Positions 7,557 through 16,491 of a stretch of 64,000 nt of DNA are shown one piece after another. Both the position numbers and the translations under genes were made by a program. Numbering within the stretch: the first letter of the stretch is position 1; each line of letters opens with the position of its first letter. A model generated the notes under the pieces. It saw only the letters and a list, made by a program, of their open reading frames with translations, ran no database searches and was not told the origin of the DNA. The DNA is from Litchfieldia stipae (GTDB lineage Bacteria > Bacillota > Bacilli > Bacillales > Bacillaceae_L), in the NCBI RefSeq assembly GCF_014837155.1, contig NZ_JACYHA010000003.1:124001-188000 (forward strand), written 5' to 3'.

Positions 7557-9263
7557 CTAAACTTGTAAATTAACAATCTCTTCTAATAAATGGTCACTAA
7601 AAGCATCTTCTGTTTTGTTCAACTCAGACTCATTCTTTCTACCTGACTCATCTTGCTGCTCTTTTTTTGTTCCAGATTGATCTGAATCTTTAAGCAATCC
7701 TTGATATTGCTCTTGAGAGTATGTTTCTAATCGATCAACTGTTATATTTTGAGCAGAAAAATGTGCTCTTAGTTGAGAAATATTTGATTCAACCAATTCT
7801 TGAGCTGCTTTTGATGCAGTAATAATTCTCGCAGTGAATTCTCCATTGATCTGTGATAATTTTACGATTACAGAACCTAGATGATCTGGTTTGAACTTAA
7901 TCACCATCTGTGAATGACCATTTGTAGTTGCTCGAAACTTGCCAGCATTCACGATATCGTAGAATTGCTGGATGAATTCTTGTCTTGTTTTTGCTTGTGA
8001 TTCAGTAGAGTTTTGTCCTACATGAATGACAAATTGTTGAATCTTCGTCATTGGTGTATTCTCCGAATGTAAAACTGGTTTGCCAGTTTCAATTTGACCA
8101 CTTGAAGCATCTAATGATTGAATAGCTGCAGTAAGAATATCAGAAATCATTTTTGCTTGATCATTGTTTTTTGTTGCTAATGATCCTTGCTTACTTATAT
8201 CAGGTAACAATTGTTCAACGATCCCATCAAATTCCTGGATAGCTTGATTACCTTTATTATTATTCACCTGTGAAGATTCTAAATTGATTCTTCTTAATAA
8301 TTGTCCTAGGAAAGCAGCAGCTGTTCCTTTTTCAATACTTAACTGTTCTATTTTTTCGATTAGTTTTGAACTCACAGTTTCTATATCAGGTAGATTCTCT
8401 GTCTCTGTCGGAAGAATCTCCTTTACTAGTTGTGAAAGTTTGTTGTAGGTTAGTTCAACATCCTCATTTGAATGTAATGGACCTATAGGCGTTGCTTGCA
8501 TAGGTATTTCAATCCGATTGTTCATTAAAGGATCTTCTACAATTTGTTCTTGTACTTGATTTGAAGCTTTAATTTCAATGATTTGAGCGACTTCTTCTAC
8601 AACCGGTTCGCTAATCTCATGATTAAGCAATTGATACACTCGATGATTACTTATATTGTTAAGCTTTGTTGGCAGCTTGGTATCCGCCACTTCTGATAAT
8701 AATGGTAATTGATTACTTACATCAGTTAAGAGAGTTGAGAACTGATTGTGAGTAACATCAAATTCTATTTCAAATGCTTCGGTTAAAATTTGTTGAATAC
8801 CTTCAAATCCTTCAAGACTAAAATCAAGCTCTTCACCTTGCTTCTCAGCTTGAGATAAAGAAATCATCATTCCAAGCAAGACCTCAGGACTAAACTTGAA
8901 ATCGTTATTTAATTCTTCAACTTCTCCTGCTAACAGAAGTTTTATTGCCGTTCCACTTGATTGAGGTAATCGGTCAAGAAGATTAGTTACATCCGACTCA
9001 TCACCACTATCAGTCAAACCACTATTTTGAATAGTAATAAATAGCTCAGTTAACTCTTCTATAATAGGCTCCATCTCTTGTTCCATAGAAAAAAATGATG
9101 GTTCCTCATTAATAATTGGAGACTGATTTTCTGGTTCGTTTTTCATATAATTATTCATAAATAATTCCGCAAAAGAATTTTCTGATGTAGTACCAGCCTG
9201 CTTCATTGGCTGTACTGAGTTCACACTGGGTGTAAGATTTAATAAAGAGATTAACCCGTTCAG
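7557..9263 (-). CDS. fliK: Flagellar hook-length control protein FliK, probable CTG start
   Basis: FliK is the secreted molecular ruler that ends hook growth by switching export specificity through FlhB. The long, Gln/Glu-rich variable N-terminal region and the conserved C-terminal hook domain (MVIKFKPDHLGSVIVKLSQI about 100 residues before the end, followed by a Q/E/K-rich tail) fit the family. The first standard start in frame is GTG at 9222-9224 with no ribosome binding site. CTG at 9261-9263 is in frame, has GGAGG exactly 9 nt upstream, and adds 13 residues (LNGLISLLNLTPS). I therefore take CTG as the start. The product is 568 aa. Confidence 0.82.
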   Translation of the reverse strand: MNGLISLLNLTPSVNSVQPMKQAGTTSENSFAELFMNNYMKNEPENQSPIINEEPSFFSMEQEMEPIIEELTELFITIQNSGLTDSGDESDVTNLLDRLPQSSGTAIKLLLAGEVEELNNDFKFSPEVLLGMMISLSQAEKQGEELDFSLEGFEGIQQILTEAFEIEFDVTHNQFSTLLTDVSNQLPLLSEVADTKLPTKLNNISNHRVYQLLNHEISEPVVEEVAQIIEIKASNQVQEQIVEDPLMNNRIEIPMQATPIGPLHSNEDVELTYNKLSQLVKEILPTETENLPDIETVSSKLIEKIEQLSIEKGTAAAFLGQLLRRINLESSQVNNNKGNQAIQEFDGIVEQLLPDISKQGSLATKNNDQAKMISDILTAAIQSLDASSGQIETGKPVLHSENTPMTKIQQFVIHVGQNSTESQAKTRQEFIQQFYDIVNAGKFRATTNGHSQMVIKFKPDHLGSVIVKLSQINGEFTARIITASKAAQELVESNISQLRAHFSAQNITVDRLETYSQEQYQGLLKDSDQSGTKKEQQDESGRKNESELNKTEDAFSDHLLEEIVNLQV

Positions 9264-9293
9264 TTTTTTTCACCTCCTTTCATATACACATCC

Positions 9294-9875
9294 TTATTCT
9301 GCTAATAGCTTAGTAAATTTTGCAGCGTCCTCTGGTGACATTCTTTCAAGAATCGCAGCTAAAGTATTAGTTTTCAATGATGATAGGATTAGCTTAGCTT
9401 CGGCATCCTCTAAATTGGGAATGATTAATGCTGCTTTTTTTGGCGTCATTGTTTCGTACAGCTTTGTTATTTCAACCTCAATATTTCGGTCGTCATGTTG
9501 CTCTTGCTGTATTGATGTCAACTCAAACTTCACTCTCTTCAACTCTTGATCAAGCGAAGAAATTTCATTTTCTTTTTCTTGAACGATCATGTTTAACTCA
9601 TCAATGGTTGAATCCTTTTCTTCCATTTTTAATTGAAGATTCTCAATGTTCTTATTTAATCGTTCTTCAGTTGTAATTTTTTCATTTTCACTTTCATCAA
9701 TGACAAATGACGACACTCCAGGAATCTTTTGACTGATTTCCTTCACCTGACTTACTACGTTAATTCCCGCTCTTTGCATTAAAACAAGTGACAAAATGAC
9801 TGTAAATAACAACGGTATAAGGAAAAGAAAAATGAACGACTGTATTTTGCTAGATCGTTTTTCTACAACTTCCAT
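9294..9875 (-). CDS. ylxF: YlxF/MotE-like coiled-coil protein with MgtE-N domain
   Basis: The product (193 aa) has one N-terminal membrane helix (FIFLFLIPLLFTVILSLVLM), a central coiled coil (about residues 70-125) and a C-terminal MgtE-N-like helical domain (MTPKKAALIIPNLEDAEAKLIL, then ILERMSPEDAAKFTKLLAE). This matches B. subtilis YlxF and resembles the MotE group. Its place between fliJ and fliK is conserved in Bacillus. A role in export or motor assembly is inferred from its position, because the biochemical function is not settled. The start is ATG. Confidence 0.85.
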   Translation of the reverse strand: MEVVEKRSSKIQSFIFLFLIPLLFTVILSLVLMQRAGINVVSQVKEISQKIPGVSSFVIDESENEKITTEERLNKNIENLQLKMEEKDSTIDELNMIVQEKENEISSLDQELKRVKFELTSIQQEQHDDRNIEVEITKLYETMTPKKAALIIPNLEDAEAKLILSSLKTNTLAAILERMSPEDAAKFTKLLAE

Positions 9876-9884
9876 AACATCACC

Positions 9885-10328
9885 CTAGTTACCACGATTT
9901 ATATATTGCTGAATAGAAATTTCGTCCATAAATTTTGATTCAAATAGATGAATCGATTCCAAGTATGCCTTTTGACTATTGTCGTATATCTTCTCGTACT
10001 TTTTTACTTCAATGTTTTTTTCTAATAGCTTATCTTGAACAAACTGCATCTTATTTCGAGCTTTGATCACTAACTTTTGATAATAGGCAATCGTTTGTTC
10101 AAGATTTGAGATAAAACTTTGTTGATGGCGCATTTCGTATATACTTAAGCCTTGCTTTAGCTTTTGCTGTTGAGTAGATTCTAGGTCTTCTTTTTTCTTC
10201 ATAAACGAATATAATTGCTCTGCTACATCTTCAAATTCTGATACAGAAGTTTGATAGTCAGAGAGTATCTGATTTTTTTCACTTTCTTTTATCTTTATCA
10301 GTTTTTGAAAATTATTCCGACCGCTCAT
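9885..10328 (-). CDS. fliJ: Flagellar export protein FliJ
   Basis: FliJ is a soluble coiled-coil protein that sits in the centre of the FliI ATPase ring and contacts FlhA. The 147-residue product is almost entirely charged helix (for example QQQKLKQGLSIYEMRHQQSF), typical of the family. The start is ATG 10326-10328, with AGGTG 10 nt upstream. A GTG two codons earlier overlaps the fliI stop. The gene directly follows fliI, the standard order. Confidence 0.87.
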   Translation of the reverse strand: MSGRNNFQKLIKIKESEKNQILSDYQTSVSEFEDVAEQLYSFMKKKEDLESTQQQKLKQGLSIYEMRHQQSFISNLEQTIAYYQKLVIKARNKMQFVQDKLLEKNIEVKKYEKIYDNSQKAYLESIHLFESKFMDEISIQQYINRGN

Positions 10329-10333
10329 TTGCA

Positions 10334-11650
10334 CTATTCACCTTTCTCTACTAAACGATATAAGGCGTTTATACTGTCCTCTTTAGTAATTTTCTCAGAC
10401 GTTGCCTGCTTTAAAAAAGAGATAATATTAGGATAAAATCTAATTGCCTCATCAATTTCACGTGAAGAACCTCTCTTATAGGCCCCAATATTAATTAAGT
10501 CTTCTGCGTTCATATAGGTGGATAACATTTCACGAAGTTTTTCTGCATAATGCTTATGTTCGTCTGTAATGATTTGATTCATGACACGACTAACGCTTTT
10601 CAAGACATTGATGGCTGGATATTGTCCTTTATTCGCTAAATTCCGATCAAGCACATAATGTCCATCTAAAATACCACGTACAGTATCTGCAATTGGCTCA
10701 TTCATATCATCACCATCAACTAATACTGTATAAAAAGCTGTAATTGATCCCACCTCATTTGTTCCTGCTCTTTCCAACAGTCGAGGGAGAATAGCAAAAA
10801 CACTTGGTGTATATCCTTTAGTTGTTGGAGGTTCACCAATCGCTAGTCCAATTTCACGCTGTGCCATGGCTACACGTGTAACAGAATCCATCATAAACAT
10901 GACATTCATGCCTTTATCACGAAAATACTCAGCGATTGCAGTTGCTGTATAGGCAGCCTTGATCCTCATTAGAGCAGGCTGATCAGAGGTTGCAACGACA
11001 ACAATCGAATTTTTTAGTCCTTCTTTGCCTAAATCATTCTCAATGAATTCACGAACTTCTCGCCCACGTTCTCCGACTAGTGCGATAACGTTTATATCTG
11101 CTGTCGTATTTCTTGCAATCATACCCATTAACGTACTTTTTCCAACACCACTACCTGCAAATATGCCAACACGTTGCCCTTTTCCTACCGTTAATAAACT
11201 ATCAATCATCCTAACTCCGATTTCAATTGGTTCTTCGATCGGAGGTCTTAACATAGGGTTAGGCGGATCTTGTTCTGTCGGAGCATTTGTTAATCCTTTT
11301 GGTAACATGCTCCCATCAAGAGGCATTCCTAAAGAGTCAAGAACACTCCCAATTAATCCTTGGCCAACTTTAATTTCAAGAGGTTTTCTCGTTGCTTCGA
11401 CAATACTACCAGGAGAGATATCCTTTATATTTGTGAAAGGCATTAATAGAACATTTTCTTCTCTAAAGCCAACTACCTCAGCATAAATCTTTCTCTTCTT
11501 ATTAGGTCCAATAAAAATGTAGCATAAGTCGCCGATGGAACATTCAGGACCACGAGATTCAATCATTAGTCCCACAACTTTGCTAACTTTTCCATACCTT
11601 TTGAAAGGATCAATATATGATAATTCATCGAGGAGCGAATGTACCTTCAA
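10334..11650 (-). CDS. fliI: Flagellum-specific export ATPase FliI
   Basis: FliI is the hexameric ATPase of the flagellar type III export system, homologous to F1-ATPase beta subunits. The 438-residue protein shows the Walker A motif GIFAGSGVGKST near residue 165, VGERGREVREFIE, Walker B-like VMFMMDSVTRVAMAQREIG and the C-terminal stretch YMNAEDLINIGAYKRGSS. The start codon is TTG (11648-11650), with GGAGGAATAAAAA immediately upstream. That site also covers the end of fliH. Confidence 0.96.
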   Translation of the reverse strand: MKVHSLLDELSYIDPFKRYGKVSKVVGLMIESRGPECSIGDLCYIFIGPNKKRKIYAEVVGFREENVLLMPFTNIKDISPGSIVEATRKPLEIKVGQGLIGSVLDSLGMPLDGSMLPKGLTNAPTEQDPPNPMLRPPIEEPIEIGVRMIDSLLTVGKGQRVGIFAGSGVGKSTLMGMIARNTTADINVIALVGERGREVREFIENDLGKEGLKNSIVVVATSDQPALMRIKAAYTATAIAEYFRDKGMNVMFMMDSVTRVAMAQREIGLAIGEPPTTKGYTPSVFAILPRLLERAGTNEVGSITAFYTVLVDGDDMNEPIADTVRGILDGHYVLDRNLANKGQYPAINVLKSVSRVMNQIITDEHKHYAEKLREMLSTYMNAEDLINIGAYKRGSSREIDEAIRFYPNIISFLKQATSEKITKEDSINALYRLVEKGE

Positions 11651-11653
11651 TTT

Positions 11654-12421
11654 TTATTCCTCCAATAGTAGCATTAACAGTTTTTCTTTAATTTCACCTA
11701 GTTGGCTATCTACACTGGCATCTACTCTTCCAAAAGAGGATTCTATAATACAATCCGTCTCTTTAAGTTCATGATTTGGATAAATATACAAATCACTTGA
11801 TTTATTCATAATTGCCATTAATTCATCCTTATTATCTAAAAGCATTTGATGGTTTAATGGGTGAACAGTAATTGAAATTTGAGAATGTTCCTTAACCTCT
11901 TTCACACCATTCTTCACAAGGGATAAAAAAGCAGTTTGATCGTCATTAATTTGTTTACCTATTATTTTCTCTGCTATATTCAAGCTTAATGCTAAAATGA
12001 TTTCTTCTGCAGTATCAATATGAGTAAGCGAATCTTCTTTTGCTTTATTTACAATTTCTTTTGCAAGAGATATTTCTTGTTCATATTCTTCAAAGCCAGC
12101 TTGCTGACCTTGTAGAAAGCCTGCTTCAAATCCTTCTTTTCGAGCCTCTTCTATTAATTGTTGTTTTTCTTCGATCCATAACATTTGTTCATGATGAAGC
12201 TTGTCTTTATGATGTTGGTATTCACGTTCAGCCTGTTCAATTAGTTGATTCGCTTGATTTTTTGCTGTTTGAATAATGTTAGAAGCAACTTCATTTAATG
12301 AATGTTGCTCTTCTTCACTTAAAGCTTGGTTACTCTGAGGAATTGATAAAGTTTTCAATTGGATGACTCGATTTTGTTGTTGATTTCGTTCTGAGGAAAA
12401 AGATTTTATGATGTTAGACAA
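11654..12421 (-). CDS. fliH: Flagellar assembly protein FliH
   Basis: FliH is the peripheral-stalk-like regulator of FliI. The 255-residue product has a long charged helix with glycine-x-x-x-glycine-like spacing (EGFEAGFLQGQQAGFEEYEQ), then a C-terminal domain (LALSLNIAEKIIGKQI, IIESSFGRVDASVDSQLGEI) typical of the FliH/V-ATPase E superfamily. I choose TTG 12419-12421, since GGAGGAGACGATATTA precedes it inside the end of fliG. The open frame extends 15 codons further up, but only inside fliG. It overlaps fliG by 8 bp. Confidence 0.9.
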   Translation of the reverse strand: MSNIIKSFSSERNQQQNRVIQLKTLSIPQSNQALSEEEQHSLNEVASNIIQTAKNQANQLIEQAEREYQHHKDKLHHEQMLWIEEKQQLIEEARKEGFEAGFLQGQQAGFEEYEQEISLAKEIVNKAKEDSLTHIDTAEEIILALSLNIAEKIIGKQINDDQTAFLSLVKNGVKEVKEHSQISITVHPLNHQMLLDNKDELMAIMNKSSDLYIYPNHELKETDCIIESSFGRVDASVDSQLGEIKEKLLMLLLEE

Positions 12422-13430
12422 TAATATCGTCTCCTCCGCCACGAGCAATGACAATTTCTCCGGCATCTTCTAATCTTCTGATCACTGCAACAATTCGAGA
12501 TTGAGCCTCTTCAACATCTTTTAAGCGAACTGGCCCCATATACTCCATCTCTTCTTTAAATGTCTCAACCATACGAGCTGACATATTTTTGAATACAATA
12601 TCCTTAACTTCCTCACTTGCTACTTTAAGTCCAAGTAATAGGTCTTCATTTTCAACATCACGAATAACTCTTTGAATCGAGCGATTATCGAGAGTAACAA
12701 TATCTTCAAATACAAACATTCGCTTTTTGATTTCCTCAGCAAGCTCAGGATCCTGTATCTCAAGGGCATCTAATATTGTTCGTTCGGTACTGCGGTCAAC
12801 GCCATTTAGAACCTCTACGACCGCTTCTACTCCACCCGTTTGAGTATAATCTTGTGTAACAGTAGTTGATAGCTTTCGCTCTAAAATTTGTTCTACTTCA
12901 TTAATAATTTCAGGTGAGGTACTATCCATCAATGCAATTCGTCGTGCAATATCTGCCTGCATGTCAGGAGGTAGTTCAGATAAGATTTGTCCAGCTTGTG
13001 TTGGTTCAAGATACGAAAGAATTAAAGAGATCGTTTGTGGATGTTCACTTTGTATAAAATTCAAAATTTGACCCGGATCAGCTTTTCTTGCAAAATCGAA
13101 TGGCCTTACTTGTAAGGAAGATGTTAATCGATTAATAATTGAAGCTGCCTGTTCTTCTCCTAATGCCTTTTCAAGGACGGTTTTCGCATAACCAATTCCA
13201 CCTTGTGAAATATAGTCTTGAGCCAATGCAATTTGGTGGAACTCATCTAAGATTTCTTCTTTGGATTTAGAATCTACAGTCCTCACACTTGATATTTCAA
13301 GTGTTAATTTTTCAATATCATCCTCTGATAGGTGCTTATATACAGAGGATGCAACATCAGGACCCAACGAGATTAGGAGGATAGCTGCTTTTTGTTTCCC
13401 AGATATTTCATTATTATTTTTTCTTACCAT
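12414..13430 (-). CDS. fliG: Flagellar motor switch protein FliG
   Basis: FliG links the MS ring to the C ring and meets the stator. The 338-residue product contains the N-terminal KQKAAILLISLGPDVASSVYKHL, the middle EHPQTISLILSYLEPTQAGQIL motif and the C-terminal charged torque helix (NMSARMVETFKEEMEYMGPVRL). The length equals that of B. subtilis. GGAGGAGCTTATAA precedes the ATG. It sits between fliF and fliH. Confidence 0.97.
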   Translation of the reverse strand: MVRKNNNEISGKQKAAILLISLGPDVASSVYKHLSEDDIEKLTLEISSVRTVDSKSKEEILDEFHQIALAQDYISQGGIGYAKTVLEKALGEEQAASIINRLTSSLQVRPFDFARKADPGQILNFIQSEHPQTISLILSYLEPTQAGQILSELPPDMQADIARRIALMDSTSPEIINEVEQILERKLSTTVTQDYTQTGGVEAVVEVLNGVDRSTERTILDALEIQDPELAEEIKKRMFVFEDIVTLDNRSIQRVIRDVENEDLLLGLKVASEEVKDIVFKNMSARMVETFKEEMEYMGPVRLKDVEEAQSRIVAVIRRLEDAGEIVIARGGGDDIIV

Positions 13431-13443
13431 TTATAAGCTCCTC

Positions 13444-15051
13444 CTATTCTTCTGATAACCACGATTTTAACAACTTAGCAAAGTCCTCAGGCTTCTCTTT
13501 CGCCATTTTTTCAAGCTGTTTTCTTCGAGTTGAAGCTTCTGTTTCCTGCTCGGCTGTTAAATCAGCAACTTCACTTGAAAAGATTGGTCTTTGTTGACTT
13601 ACTTCTTCAATATATTCTTCTTCATCTACTTTTGATTTTCTACGGAAGACAATGATTAATAGGATTAGGACAATTAATACTAATGCTCCTCCTACAATAT
13701 AAATCCACATTGGAAGTTGATTACTGTTTATTCCAGTCTCTTCAAATTGCGGTTTTCCGTTAAATTGTTGAACAGAGACAACTACTTTGTCCTGAAGTTC
13801 TTCGTCTGTAAGCGCGACTGAAGCATCATCCTTATTAACAGTTGTACGCACAATTGTTGAAAGGATTTTTGTAATATCTTCAACACTTTGAGCTGATAAA
13901 GATTGAACATTTGTTGGGTCTGGTGGTTCTACCATTACTTGGATACCAAGATCGCGAATCTTATATGGTGCTTCTACGATTTCCTTACGAATTCGATTCA
14001 CATCTTTGTTAATACGTTCCTCAATTCGTTCATAATCACCATTACCATCTGCCGTGCCAGCTGGATAGTTTGCAACATCATCTTCTCCAACCCCAGTCAC
14101 TCCAGCAGCATCTGCTCCATTTCCGGTATAGGATTCAGTAATTCTCTCTACACTGATGTCTAAACCTTCCATATTTTCATTATCGACAGGTACAACTAAA
14201 TTCTCTTCTCGATTTTCTTGAGTAAAGTCAAGGTCAGCAGTTACAGACACAATTACTTTATCTTGTCCAATCATCGTTCCAAGCATTTGTTGAACTTGCT
14301 TTTGGATATCTCGCTCAATTTCACGCTTTAGTTCAAGTTGTGATGCAACATTTCCTAAATTTGATGAATTTTGGTTATTTTCTATATCAAAGTACTCAAA
14401 ATTTTGATTAGTAATGACGATATTATCTGTAGGGAGATTGGGAACACTTTTTGAAACTAAATGATATAGTGCATTTATTTGTTGTTGATCGAATTGGTAC
14501 CCTGGACGAGTATTTAAAACAATTGATGCAGATGCACTATTCTGGACATCATTTAGAAATACACTTGTTTCTGGGATAGTGATCATTACTTTTGCGTCAT
14601 TTATCCCATCAATCCCCTTAATAAGAGAAGCAATTTCAGTTTGCATTGCTTCCAGCTTTAATACATTAAATTCATTATCAGTCATTCCGAACCCAGCATT
14701 TTGGCCAAAAAAGCCATAATCAATTGTCCCAGTATCAGGAACTCCTTCTGCTGCAAGTTCAACCTTCAGTGTATCCACCATCTGTTCTGGAACTCTGATT
14801 GTAGAACCATTATCTGCAATTTCTGATTGAATACCTCTTGAGTCAAGAGTTGCTTTAATTTGACCAGTTTCCTGTGGAGATAGGTTACTGTATAAAGGCA
14901 CAAGACTTTGGCGAGACCCTAATAATGCAAAAACAACAATTAGTGTTATAAGTAATAATACCGAACCAACCATTACTAGTTTTTGAGTTTTAGAGCGCTC
15001 GGACCAAAATGTCTTTAATTTAGTTGTATATTGATTTAATTTTTCGTTCAA
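13444..15051 (-). CDS. fliF: Flagellar MS-ring protein FliF
   Basis: FliF forms the membrane MS ring. The 535-residue protein has a first membrane helix (MVGSVLLLITLIVVFALLG, residues about 26-44), a large extracytoplasmic region with ring-building modules including LEAMQTEIASLIKGIDGI and ARVMITIPE-like AKVMITIPETSVF, a second membrane helix (MWIYIVGGALVLIVLILLIIV) and a cytoplasmic FliG-binding tail ending LAKLLKSWLSEE-like FAKLLKSWLSEE. The start is TTG at 15049-15051, with GGGGGAATGATATTT upstream. Intact. Confidence 0.96.
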   Translation of the reverse strand: MNEKLNQYTTKLKTFWSERSKTQKLVMVGSVLLLITLIVVFALLGSRQSLVPLYSNLSPQETGQIKATLDSRGIQSEIADNGSTIRVPEQMVDTLKVELAAEGVPDTGTIDYGFFGQNAGFGMTDNEFNVLKLEAMQTEIASLIKGIDGINDAKVMITIPETSVFLNDVQNSASASIVLNTRPGYQFDQQQINALYHLVSKSVPNLPTDNIVITNQNFEYFDIENNQNSSNLGNVASQLELKREIERDIQKQVQQMLGTMIGQDKVIVSVTADLDFTQENREENLVVPVDNENMEGLDISVERITESYTGNGADAAGVTGVGEDDVANYPAGTADGNGDYERIEERINKDVNRIRKEIVEAPYKIRDLGIQVMVEPPDPTNVQSLSAQSVEDITKILSTIVRTTVNKDDASVALTDEELQDKVVVSVQQFNGKPQFEETGINSNQLPMWIYIVGGALVLIVLILLIIVFRRKSKVDEEEYIEEVSQQRPIFSSEVADLTAEQETEASTRRKQLEKMAKEKPEDFAKLLKSWLSEE

Positions 15052-15111
15052 AATATCATTCCCCCGGCTATTCTCTAAATTCTACAAAGATAATTAATAA
15101 CCGAAACAAAA

Positions 15112-15417
15112 TTAAACTTGCATTCTCATAACTTCTTGGTATGCTTCTACAACTTTATTGCGAATTTCTATTGTTGTTAATAGAGTTACACTCGCTTTTT
15201 CTGCTGTAATCATTACCTCATGCAAGTCTACATTTTCCCCTTTTACTAGCTTTTCGGTCATTGCGTCTGATGCACCTTGAGCTTGGTTCACTCCATTAAT
15301 TGCATCCTTTAAAAAAGTTGAAAATGCTTGAGTAGCCTCTGAACTAGTAGGCTTATTTATTGGGTTTAATTGGTTAGTTATCTTATATTGATTAGCGACA
15401 TTAATACGATCTATCAT
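15112..15417 (-). CDS. fliE: Flagellar hook-basal body protein FliE
   Basis: FliE connects the MS ring to the proximal rod and is the first substrate exported through the gate. The 101-residue protein has the conserved FSTFLKDAINGVNQAQ stretch and the C-terminal DLHEVMITAEKASVTLLTTIEIRNK-type helix (VMITAEKASVTLLTTIEIR). AGGTGAATAAGC precedes the ATG. It lies between flgC and fliF. Nothing unusual is seen. Confidence 0.95.
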   Translation of the reverse strand: MIDRINVANQYKITNQLNPINKPTSSEATQAFSTFLKDAINGVNQAQGASDAMTEKLVKGENVDLHEVMITAEKASVTLLTTIEIRNKVVEAYQEVMRMQV

Positions 15418-15427
15418 GCTTATTCAC

Positions 15428-15874
15428 CTATTTCCCTATTTCTAATGATTTCATTAATAATCCCTTTGATGCGTTAAACACAGTTACATTCGCTTCATAC
15501 GACCTTGTTGCACTAATTAGATCAACCATTTCCTTCAGTGGATCTACATTGGGCATTTCTACGAATCCCTCATCATTTGCATCAGGATGTTCTGGATTAA
15601 AGACTAATTTAGTAGGAGTGTTATCCTCTACGATTCTAGCTACCTTCACACCATTACCGGCATTTTTATCCATCGCTTTATTTAAAAGGTTAGTAAATTG
15701 ACCTTCATTCTCTTGGGTAACAACCATTTTGCGTTTGTACGGCTGCCATTCTCCATTAACATACTCACCACGTGTTGTATCAACATTGGCCATATTTGAA
15801 GAAATAACATCCATCCTTAATCTTTGTGCTGTTAATGCAGAGGCACTATTATTCAAGCCATGAAAAATCGTCAT
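15428..15874 (-). CDS. flgC: Flagellar proximal rod protein FlgC
   Basis: FlgC is a proximal rod subunit. The 148-residue product contains the rod N-terminal signature (ASALTAQRLRMDVISSNMAN) and the C-terminal helix EMVDLISATRSYEANVTVFN. AAAGGAGGTAAGTAAAT precedes the ATG. The gap to flgB is only 2 bp, so the two are translated together. Confidence 0.96.
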   Translation of the reverse strand: MTIFHGLNNSASALTAQRLRMDVISSNMANVDTTRGEYVNGEWQPYKRKMVVTQENEGQFTNLLNKAMDKNAGNGVKVARIVEDNTPTKLVFNPEHPDANDEGFVEMPNVDPLKEMVDLISATRSYEANVTVFNASKGLLMKSLEIGK

Positions 15875-15876
15875 AT

Positions 15877-16260
15877 TTACTTACCTCCTTTAATAACTGT
15901 TTTTAACGTATTGAATTTACTTGAGATGCGGTCTGCTACTGCATTGAAATAGATTTGATTTTCAGCTAAAGCTGCCATTTCTTTATCGATATCAACGTTA
16001 TTCCCGTTATGATTGTAAAGAGTGTTGTTTCTAGTCTTTATATTTATAGATGCTGCCGAACTTCCTGCAAAATCGACATGCTTTTCATTTGTTTTTAATG
16101 CTTGTACTGAATTCTCCAAGTCTGTTCTAAATGTAACATCCTTTGCTTTAAAATTCGGAGTGTCGACATTTGCTATATTATGAGATATTGTTTTTTGTTT
16201 TGTTGATGAATATTTTAACGCTTGTTCAAGCGAGTTTATTGTACCAGAAAAAATTTTCAA
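15877..16260 (-). CDS. flgB: Flagellar proximal rod protein FlgB
   Basis: FlgB is a proximal rod subunit and the first gene of the large fla/che operon. The 127-residue product has SLEQALKYSSTKQKTISHNI with ANVDTPNFKAKD, the rod signature, and the C-terminal DIDKEMAALAENQIYFNAVA helix. The start is TTG 16258-16260, with GAGGGGATAAAGG upstream. A sigma-A-like promoter lies about 70 bp upstream, and a codY terminator separates it from codY. Confidence 0.95.
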   Translation of the reverse strand: MKIFSGTINSLEQALKYSSTKQKTISHNIANVDTPNFKAKDVTFRTDLENSVQALKTNEKHVDFAGSSAASINIKTRNNTLYNHNGNNVDIDKEMAALAENQIYFNAVADRISSKFNTLKTVIKGGK

Positions 16261-16326
16261 CCTTTATCCCCTCACAAATTGATTACAAGTTTCGAAGTAT
16301 ATGTCGAACTGTGCTAACTTCATCTT

Positions 16327-16355
16327 ATTTTAATGAATAATTTTTGTTCTGTCTA
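16327..16355 (-). promoter_or_regulatory. Probable sigma-A promoter of the fla/che operon
   Basis: On the minus strand, TAGACA (16350-16355) is followed after 17 bp by TAAAAT (16327-16332). Both hexamers match the sigma-A consensus in five of six positions with ideal spacing. The site lies between the codY terminator and flgB. I did not find a convincing sigma-D site (TAAA-N15-GCCGATAT) in this interval. Confidence 0.6.
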
Positions 16356-16458
16356 TGTCACACCTAGGAAATTTCATCTTTTTTCGACAAAATAGTGCTT
16401 TATTCACAACAAGTTATAACATTTACCAATATACTTGCTAAATTCTTCTATATAAAAC

Positions 16459-16489
16459 AAAAAAAAGATGAGCTAAGCTCATCTTTTTT
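16459..16489 (-). terminator. Intrinsic terminator after codY
   Basis: A perfect GATGAGC / GCTCATC stem with a 3-nt loop is flanked by A and T runs. Read on the minus strand it is followed by T7, immediately after the codY stop. It separates the hslV-hslU-codY transcript from the fla/che operon. The sequence is nearly symmetric and could act on both strands. Confidence 0.88.
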
Positions 16490-16491
16490 CA

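Noticed and set aside
16261-16440. A possible sigma-D promoter upstream of flgB
   Set aside because: No TAAA-N15-GCCGATAT pattern was found. TTCGACATATAC near 16300 is too far from the consensus.
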